A stretch of DNA of 64,000 bases from contig NZ_JACOPW010000012.1 of assembly GCF_015461845.1 (NCBI RefSeq), positions 60,037 to 124,036 on the forward strand. Reading direction: 5' to 3'. Both the position numbers and the translations under genes were made by a program. Positions 59,136 to 64,000 of the stretch are shown here, in pieces. This stretch comes from Pseudomonas mucoides (GTDB taxonomy: Bacteria; Pseudomonadota; Gammaproteobacteria; Pseudomonadales; Pseudomonadaceae). The notes under the pieces are model-generated. The model was not told the DNA's origin. It did not search any database and worked only from the letters and a program-made list of their open reading frames with translations. Position 1 is the stretch's first letter. Each line of letters starts with the position of its first letter.

Positions 59136-59660
59136 TCATTGTTCTGCCGCTTGCTTGTTCGGTTCAGGGTCGCCACCACACGAAATCGCTATTAGGCAGG
59201 TTAACAACAGAATAGGGCCTAGGGCGGGAAGGATGGTAACTAAACCCACCGCAGTCCTGATGGCGAATGGTTGAGTGGAGATGAAGTCCCGTGTCCATTC
59301 TCCGCACACTGACATCATCGCGTAATACGACGGAATCACGCCCAGTAGAATTGAGCTTAATGTCAGCACTCCAAAGGGAATGCACCATAGGGAATGTTGT
59401 ATACCCAGTTTCAATGCGATGCACAGCGACCAGGCCGCGACTAGGAAGGTTACCCATTGAATGTAGGCCGCGGGCATCAAGCTAGTGCCGCCGTCGGTGA
59501 TGATTCCCGACACGTGCTCCCACATTTGGGCTCGCCATTGCTCGATAGCGGGCACTACAGCTATGAGCCCGGACAGCATAGCAATACATAGAACACCGAC
59601 CCCTAAGTTAAGGGTGCAGGACAAAACTGTATTTCTCACCAAGTTTTCTTGATTGCTCAT
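59136..59660 (-). CDS. four-helix membrane protein, unknown
   Basis: 174 residues from ATG at 59660 (GGATG upstream). Hydrophobic segments: LNLGVGVLCIAMLSGLIAVV, WVTFLVAAWSLCIAL, GVLTLSSILLGVIPSYYAMM, and LVTILPALGPILLLTCLIAI. Last gene of the phage-like unit. Confidence 0.65.
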   Translation of the reverse strand: MSNQENLVRNTVLSCTLNLGVGVLCIAMLSGLIAVVPAIEQWRAQMWEHVSGIITDGGTSLMPAAYIQWVTFLVAAWSLCIALKLGIQHSLWCIPFGVLTLSSILLGVIPSYYAMMSVCGEWTRDFISTQPFAIRTAVGLVTILPALGPILLLTCLIAISCGGDPEPNKQAAEQ

Positions 59661-59721
59661 AATCATCCAATTTTGATTACATGCTCATGGTTCGCCCAGG
59701 ACAGGCAGGGCTATCCCAGAG

Positions 59722-59919
59722 TCAGTTGTTGTCAGCTTGTGCTGATATCGGTTCATGGGTGGGCTCGTCCGTAGTGCAAGAACATCCACACTCAGGACAG
59801 TCTGCGAAGTAACCAATGACGGTCACCTCGGGTTTGAATCCGTTCCAGGGGCAACGCGAACATGCGAAGGTCCACCGCGCTGTAGTTTTGGCGTCTATCG
59901 CATCCGTAATCGAGTCCAT
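59722..59919 (-). CDS. small zinc-ribbon protein
   Basis: 65 residues from ATG at 59919 with AAAGGAG upstream. FACSRCPWNG and FADCPECGCSC form a two-knuckle CxxC...CxxC zinc ribbon. Starts 11 nt after the MazG-like gene stop. Confidence 0.75.
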   Translation of the reverse strand: MDSITDAIDAKTTARWTFACSRCPWNGFKPEVTVIGYFADCPECGCSCTTDEPTHEPISAQADNN

Positions 59920-59930
59920 CAATGCTCCTT

Positions 59931-61133
59931 TCACCGATCAGGGTGAGCTCCAGGCAGAGGGCTGAATGCTGGTTTGGTTTTCTGCTTTTCACGTATCCTC
60001 GCCATCACATCTGGGCTGCTGATTCGATCGAGCTCTACTTCGCCGGACTGGTGCATAGCCAGACTGTTGGCGTAGCAGAGAGCAGCCAGTGTCACCATAA
60101 CGCCGCCCACCTCTTGCGACTGCTCGCCAACATCCCGTCCAAATACGTAGTCGACCAACTGGTGAGCCTCGTCTGAGGTCAAGGAGCATGCTTGAACCAA
60201 CTCAAGGGCTTCTTCAAGAAACCGTTGGTTGCGCTCTTGTGTGTCTTGGGCGATCGCATCTCCAAAGCACTCGACCAGCCAGGGTGCCACGCGCGATTGG
60301 AATGAGGCTCTTTGCAGCGAGGGCCATACATAGACCGGCCCTTGTTCGTTAAGCCAACCTTGAACGTCACTACCGGACCACATTTTCCGAAGCATGGTCG
60401 GAAACGCCAACTGGGCCAGGCCCTCACCGCGGAAACGAGGCGACGGCTGACTGGTGTACAGGCATACCTCTGTTCCGGCGGGGAGGGCATCAAACTGCCG
60501 GGCAAACTCGGGGCTGAAGGTCACCATAGGTTCGTCAACTTCATTGCCTCGGTGCACAACAATCAGCTTCACCGATACCGGTTCATTCTGAAGGGCCTGA
60601 AGTTGAGCGAGTGCAGCATCACGTTCTGCCTCTGCTCGAGCGATAGTGTCGTTAAGGATGCCCCGGATCTGCTCGGAACCTGGGCGCTCAGTCTCGAGGG
60701 CCTCTTGGAAGTGATCAGCCGTTTCTTGGAATAGGGTAGCTACGCCCGGTCGGCGAACTTCGTGTTTGTGTAGCGCCTGGCGCACGCGATCCCGGTAGGA
60801 CGGCGTCATGGACACACTGTAAATCCCTGCATCGTCGCGGGCCAGTGACTCCCGTAGTAAGGAAAGCAATTCATCGTTTGCTGCCTGAAGCTTTTCGCGG
60901 GCCTTACCGGTGTTGAGAACCATGTCGTTAAGTCGAGCTACCTGGCGCTGGAGGGATTCAGTGCGTGGATCCTGGGGCGACTCAGGTGCAGCATTGCATG
61001 CCGCCTCCCAGGCATCAGCCATTTCAACGTCATCAATGCAGCGCCGCTTGGAGTACCAGGCCTCTGCAAATGCCACTTCCATGTCAACGGTGAGCGGTAA
61101 AGGCACGGTGATCCAGCGTTGGATGTCAGTCAT
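59931..61133 (-). CDS. MazG-like NTP pyrophosphohydrolase fused to an N-terminal coiled-coil region
   Basis: 400 residues; GAGGTG before ATG. Residues 300-390 match phage MazG-like domains: RFLEEALELVQAC (EExxE metal site), DYVFGR, QEVGGVMVTLAALC, and IREKQKTKP. The usual ExxD second metal pair is altered to E341 with V/G. The N-terminal 180 residues are helical with a coiled coil, and the centre is unrecognised. Such enzymes hydrolyse NTP/dNTPs and are used by phages in nucleotide control. Confidence 0.75.
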   Translation of the reverse strand: MTDIQRWITVPLPLTVDMEVAFAEAWYSKRRCIDDVEMADAWEAACNAAPESPQDPRTESLQRQVARLNDMVLNTGKAREKLQAANDELLSLLRESLARDDAGIYSVSMTPSYRDRVRQALHKHEVRRPGVATLFQETADHFQEALETERPGSEQIRGILNDTIARAEAERDAALAQLQALQNEPVSVKLIVVHRGNEVDEPMVTFSPEFARQFDALPAGTEVCLYTSQPSPRFRGEGLAQLAFPTMLRKMWSGSDVQGWLNEQGPVYVWPSLQRASFQSRVAPWLVECFGDAIAQDTQERNQRFLEEALELVQACSLTSDEAHQLVDYVFGRDVGEQSQEVGGVMVTLAALCYANSLAMHQSGEVELDRISSPDVMARIREKQKTKPAFSPLPGAHPDR

Positions 61134-61180
61134 GATGCACCTCGTGAGTGTGGGTTGTAGGGGAGGCTACGGGCAGTCGG

Positions 61181-61843
61181 TTAGATGCCATTGATGTGTC
61201 TCTTGAACTCGATGCACCAAACCCAGGGGTTTGCCTCCCAGCTGCCGGGGCCGTGCTTCTCTTCCCACAGGTCGATGAAGGCTTCGCGGGCGGTCAGCCA
61301 TGGGGTCATTAACCGTCGGGGGCCTTCACGGCCAACCCAGCACCCGCTGCCATCACGCGCCTGACGCACGCCCTCGCCGATGATCTCTTGATCACTGATG
61401 TCGTGTAGGCGTTGAATTTTGAGCCCGGTTATCTCGAGGGTCAGTCGGCTTGCTTTCCGCGGCATGCAACGACTGGAGCGCCACCTGAAAGGTACGTGCT
61501 CATCATGCTCTGGACTGTAGATGCCTCGGACTCCGTCCTTTTCATCTATCTCATAGCTGCGATCGTCATCCGCGCGATACCAAGTGGTGGTGAAAGGGTA
61601 ATGGTTAGCGAAGTCCTGGCTCCAGGCTTCGCGCACCCAAAGCAGATCCCCAGCTTGGCCAAAGGGGCAGAGCTCATCAGCGTGGCTCGCAACCCATGCT
61701 GGGGATTGGTCGATCAGCCACTGTCGTGCAGCGCCTTTAACGATCAGTCTAGTGACGTTGCTGGCACCGTTCTGGAATGCACGAACCTTCTGGCCCGTAA
61801 ATTCGATTGCGCGCTCTCGCCGCTTAGCCGGCGCTGCGTTCAT
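61181..61843 (-). CDS. phage-type ASCH-like protein
   Basis: 220 residues. Its ATG overlaps the upstream stop as ATGA. The pattern RAIEFTGQKVRAFQNGASNV, CPFGQAGDLLWVREAW, RSSRCMPRKASRLTLEITGL, LHDISDQEIIGEGV and SWEANPWVWCIEFKR is that of a widespread phage protein with an ASCH-like RNA-binding fold. Role unknown; operon with the Lar-like and MazG-like genes. Confidence 0.8.
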   Translation of the reverse strand: MNAAPAKRRERAIEFTGQKVRAFQNGASNVTRLIVKGAARQWLIDQSPAWVASHADELCPFGQAGDLLWVREAWSQDFANHYPFTTTWYRADDDRSYEIDEKDGVRGIYSPEHDEHVPFRWRSSRCMPRKASRLTLEITGLKIQRLHDISDQEIIGEGVRQARDGSGCWVGREGPRRLMTPWLTAREAFIDLWEEKHGPGSWEANPWVWCIEFKRHINGI

Positions 61844-62103
61844 TTGTAAACCGCCGGCTGGACGGGGGCGTGTTTACGGCTCACTGCATTCCAATTCACG
61901 GGCAGAGCTTGTTCAGTGAACGCTTGGACAGATTTGTTGCAGCCCGGGCAGCGAACTGCGAATGCTGCCATATCGGCACCGCAACGTTCACGGCCTAGTG
62001 GTCCTGGGTGTCCACAGTTACAGGGGGAAAACTCACCGGGTGGTTGAGGGTGCTCATCGGTGGGACTCAACCGAGTGTTCTCGTACAAATGAATGGGGCG
62101 CAT
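61840..62103 (-). CDS. Lar-like small zinc protein
   Basis: 87 residues from ATG at 62103, 21 nt after the promoter module; the frame to 62175 starts inside it. SPCNCGHPG, then RCPGCNKSVQAFTEQ, then LPVNWNAVSR match the restriction-alleviation Lar family outline (two CxxC knuckles, terminal WNxR). Lar proteins help phage DNA against type I restriction; here this is family inference only. Confidence 0.65.
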   Translation of the reverse strand: MRPIHLYENTRLSPTDEHPQPPGEFSPCNCGHPGPLGRERCGADMAAFAVRCPGCNKSVQAFTEQALPVNWNAVSRKHAPVQPAVYK

Positions 62104-62123
62104 GGCATGTTCCAGAGCGAATT

Positions 62124-62162
62124 CGGGACGTTCATACTGCGGGGCATATTGGTGTGCCAGAA
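62124..62162 (-). promoter_or_regulatory. TTCTGGCAC-type promoter module
   Basis: Left box TTCTGGCAC at 62162-62154, right box GTATGAACGTCCC (weak second half). Ends 21 nt before ATG 62103 and drives the Lar-ASCH-MazG unit. Confidence 0.65.
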
Positions 62163-62316
62163 GCATCGACCCCAACTTGATGGTTAATAAACTAACGCGG
62201 GAACATCAGAGAACAGAGTCAAAACCGGTGTGCGGAATCCGATGCCTTGGCTTGATCACCACCAGCAACTGGTAACGGCGGAGCAATCTCAAGGAGCAGT
62301 GCAGCTGCCGCGGCGT

Positions 62317-62508
62317 TCAGCGTGCATAGCGTTGGGCATAGGCTAGAGCAGCTTTACGGGTGCCGTGGCCACCGTCGTTCCATACGTGGCCATCTACGAA
62401 CTGAACGGTTACACGCCAGTCGCGCATACGAGTCCGCTTGCCAGTACGAAAATCCCGAGGGCAGGCATAAGCCTCGATTTTTTTCACTTCTTTCTCGTTG
62501 ATGACCAT
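62317..62508 (-). CDS. small basic hypothetical protein
   Basis: 63 residues; GGGGCATCAG before ATG. VKKIEAYACPRDFRTGKRTR then a WRVTVQFVDGHVWNDGG hairpin-like stretch. Possibly nucleic-acid binding by charge. Confidence 0.6.
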   Translation of the reverse strand: MVINEKEVKKIEAYACPRDFRTGKRTRMRDWRVTVQFVDGHVWNDGGHGTRKAALAYAQRYAR

Positions 62509-62524
62509 CTGATGCCCCTTTCTG

Positions 62525-62563
62525 CTGTGGCGTCCATTATCGTGGTCAATAGGTGTGTCAGAA
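62525..62563 (-). promoter_or_regulatory. TTCTGACAC-variant promoter module
   Basis: Left box TTCTGACAC at 62563-62555, right box AATGGACGCCACA (shifted). Ends 17 nt before ATG 62508. Confidence 0.55.
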
Positions 62564-62672
62564 GCCCACGGGGCCCCGATCCAGCAGCGGATTGTCCAGC
62601 AGCGCGATTCTGTAAGCTGGGATATCCTTGAACCAATTCAAATCCCTCGTTTCTGAATCAGAGGTAACAGCA

Positions 62673-63068
62673 GTGGACGCAAAGAAGCTCAGCCAGATTG
62701 CAGATTTTGTTCGTGATGAGCGCCGTCTAGACGCGGCATTCGTCAATGTCCTGGAAGGCATTGAGAGTGGTGCCATCGCTGCTAGTGACTTGCCGATCTC
62801 GGCAGCGCCTGTGCAGCGAGTAACGTTCGGGCAGGGTGATGCTGAATATGCTGCCGGCATGGTAGAGAAGGTTTCAGGTGTGGCCCTGAATGATTCTCAG
62901 CGCACTGCTCTGTTGAGAGTTGTCCAGGACATGCCTTCAGGCGGCACCTTCTCTGCTCTAGTGGCTGAAGTGGCCAAAATTGGGTCCCTTTCTGCCCTCG
63001 CTGAGGGATTGAAAGAGGTTCTGACAGCTGGGATTTACGACAGCATCTTCACTCAAACAGCTAGCTAA
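62673..63068 (+). CDS. hypothetical helical protein
   Basis: 131 residues from GTG at 62673 with GAGGTAAC upstream. Predicted helical (LSQIADFVRDERRLDAAFVN; LSALAEGLKEVLTAG). Unknown. The 193 nt to 63261 hold no supported gene. Confidence 0.6.
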   Translation: MDAKKLSQIADFVRDERRLDAAFVNVLEGIESGAIAASDLPISAAPVQRVTFGQGDAEYAAGMVEKVSGVALNDSQRTALLRVVQDMPSGGTFSALVAEVAKIGSLSALAEGLKEVLTAGIYDSIFTQTAS

Positions 63069-63261
63069 TCCCGAAACGTCAGCCCTTTGTCCCTTAAGGG
63101 GTCAGCCTGAAGGCGCTCCGATGCTCCCTGCGTATCCATGTCGGTTGAACAGATTTTCAGCCCCGCTTTATGGCTTCAGGCACGCCAGACTAGGCGGTAT
63201 TGTGTTTTCTCTATCAGCGCCGTCCTCTTGGTGCTGAACCACAACTGACTGGAATCAACCG

Positions 63262-63456
63262 ATGGCATGGATCACTGCAAAAGACCGACTTCCAGCACCA
63301 GGCACGACCGTCCTGTGCAAGCTTCGCCACTGGAATACCAAGGCAACCGTTGAAGAGAAGCTCACCAGGGTAGATGAGGGTGACTGCACCTGGCGTACCG
63401 CTGGCGATGGCTGCGAGATCAGTTACGACTGGGATGTGATCGAATGGGAGGAATAA
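63262..63456 (+). CDS. DUF551-like small protein
   Basis: 64 residues. The opening MAWITAKDRLPAPGTTVLCK follows the DUF551 pattern (WIxxxxxLPxxxxxVL); the C-terminus ISYDWDVIEWEE replaces the usual HWMPLP. Common in phages and mobile DNA; role unknown. Confidence 0.6.
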   Translation: MAWITAKDRLPAPGTTVLCKLRHWNTKATVEEKLTRVDEGDCTWRTAGDGCEISYDWDVIEWEE

Positions 63457-63512
63457 GCGAAAAGCCTATCGAGTACGCCGTGATGTATCGTGAACACTTC
63501 ACCATTAGGTGC

Positions 63513-63551
63513 TTCTGGCACGCGGCGCACTCAGTTTTACTGTCACCATCA
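63513..63551 (+). promoter_or_regulatory. TTCTGGCAC-type promoter module, plus strand
   Basis: Left box TTCTGGCAC at 63513-63521, right box TACTGTCACCATC. Ends 27 nt before ATG 63578. Confidence 0.7.
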
Positions 63552-63577
63552 AAATGGACATATGGGCGGGATGAGGT

Positions 63578-63781
63578 ATGAGTTTGCCAGAGTGGGTCAA
63601 AGTGAAGTGCAGGGCGGTTATTCGCCAGCCAGTGAATTGTATGAGCGACAGGGTAGACAGCGTTCGTGCTGAGGCCTACAAGCACGGTTACCTTTGGGAC
63701 CACCTTGCTCGGGAGTTCGTCTACGTCGGTGATACACCGCCTCAACCAACTCCATTGCCTGCCAGTAACTTCAATTTATAG
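63578..63781 (+). CDS. small hypothetical protein
   Basis: 67 residues; GGCGGGATGAGGT before ATG. Basic N-terminal half (EWVKVKCRAVIRQPVNCMSD), Pro-rich end. First gene of a unit whose second gene is cut by the insertion sequence. Confidence 0.6.
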   Translation: MSLPEWVKVKCRAVIRQPVNCMSDRVDSVRAEAYKHGYLWDHLAREFVYVGDTPPQPTPLPASNFNL

Positions 63782-63790
63782 GTAAAGAGT

Positions 63791-63895
63791 ATGAAATCAG
63801 CACTGGAACTCTGCATTGACGCGAAAGCGGATCGCTTCCTTGTACAGGATGATGGCGTTGTGTTTTTGCAGACTGAATCGCCCCTGGTTTTCTAG
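63791..63895 (+). pseudogene. gene truncated by IS3-family insertion
   Basis: ATG at 63791 (GTAAAGAGT upstream) starts ALELCIDAKADRFLVQDD and VVFLQT, then the frame runs into the insertion-sequence end at about 63874 and stops at TAG 63893-63895. The native 3' part is lost or lies beyond the element outside the window. Confidence 0.7.
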
Positions 63896-64000
63896 ACACT
63901 CTCCAAGCTCAGGAAATAGCGTTTCTCATACTCTACTGGAGACAGCTGCATAGCACTGCTGTGTCGGCGTTTAGGGTTATAGAACATCTCGATGTAATCG
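63874..64000 (-). mobile_element. IS3-family insertion sequence, one end
   Basis: A likely terminal repeat begins TGAATCGCCCCTGG at 63874, followed 18 bases on by the stop of an IS3-type transposase on the minus strand. The element continues past the window. Confidence 0.75.
63892..64000 (-). CDS. IS3-family transposase, C-terminal fragment
   Basis: Partial: the last 35 residues, including DYIEMFYNPKRRHSSA and LSPVEYEKRYF. NPKRRHSS next to the conserved end of the integrase core is diagnostic for IS3-family OrfB proteins (IS51/IS407-like groups). The catalytic DDE residues lie outside the window. Confidence 0.85.
   Translation of the reverse strand, partial: DYIEMFYNPKRRHSSAMQLSPVEYEKRYFLSLESV

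Noticed and set aside
1..64000. tRNA, rRNA, riboswitch or replication-origin sequences.
   Set aside because: I saw no cloverleaf-type tRNA, rRNA segment, known riboswitch core, iteron array or DnaA-box cluster on reading; a covariance-model search would be needed to exclude small ncRNAs.

Overview
The window reads as an accessory stretch of a very large Pseudomonas replicon, most likely a megaplasmid (a phage-plasmid or large integrative element is also possible). There are no rRNA or tRNA genes and no core metabolic operons. About 115 mostly small genes are packed end to end, most on the minus strand and most without a recognisable family. The recognisable ones are plasmid/phage-type accessory proteins: a ParB-like protein, a Lar-like zinc protein, a MazG-like pyrophosphatase, a phage ASCH-type protein, NADAR, SRAP, DUF4262, DUF6283, a VbhA-like antitoxin and a DndC-like PP-loop protein. 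An IS3-family element runs off the right end. Pseudomonas is inferred from the style of the SspA, oligoribonuclease and GNAT homologues and from a moderate-to-high GC content judged by eye.

The most striking feature is a promoter-like module that I count 39 times by reading. It has a left box TTCTGGCAC (27 exact copies, 12 variants such as TGGTGGCAC and TTCTGCCAC), then 16 nt, then a right box close to NNATGGCTCATCA, often preceded by CCTGA. It sits upstream of a gene in every case and points at that gene. The right box usually ends only 16-30 nt before the start codon, just enough for a Shine-Dalgarno sequence. Many genes therefore have a private promoter that begins a few bases after the previous stop codon. 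The module decides several start codons, because upstream in-frame ATGs often lie inside it.

Regions. 35-13,000: minus-strand small genes, including a six-repeat helix-turn-helix protein (3876-4793). 13,100-20,150: more unknowns, several one- to four-helix membrane proteins, and an oligoribonuclease-like exonuclease. 20,200-25,400: NADAR protein, SspA-like protein, GNAT acetyltransferase, VbhA-like protein. 25,600-29,700: plus-strand genes with a divergent phospholipase-D-type protein and a papain-like C-H-D protein. 29,700-34,500: DUF6283 protein, ParB-like protein, and an AT-rich islet with a membrane protein. 34,700-39,800: SRAP protein, small genes, CPBP membrane protease, HAD hydrolase, and a single-HTH protein. 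39,800-47,400: minus-strand module-driven genes including a pair of paralogues, ending in the 608-residue DndC-like protein. 47,600-50,150: plus-strand cluster with a coiled-coil protein, a PD-(D/E)XK-like nuclease candidate, a C-H-D peptidase-like protein and a double winged-helix protein. 50,200-58,950: small genes, a GGGGCA-type hexamer repeat, a decayed gene, a lipoprotein, a P-loop ATPase and DUF4262. 59,100-62,560: a phage-like operon (Lar-like, ASCH-type, MazG-like, zinc ribbon, membrane protein). 62,670-64,000: small plus-strand genes, the last cut by the IS3-family element.

How the genes may work together is mostly inference. The shared module implies co-ordinated expression of dozens of small proteins. 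The plasmid encodes its own SspA-type RNA-polymerase-associated protein under the same module, which makes a replicon-specific transcription programme worth testing. Other genes fit DNA processing, nucleotide hygiene and conflict with hosts or phages, but no complete known defence system is present.
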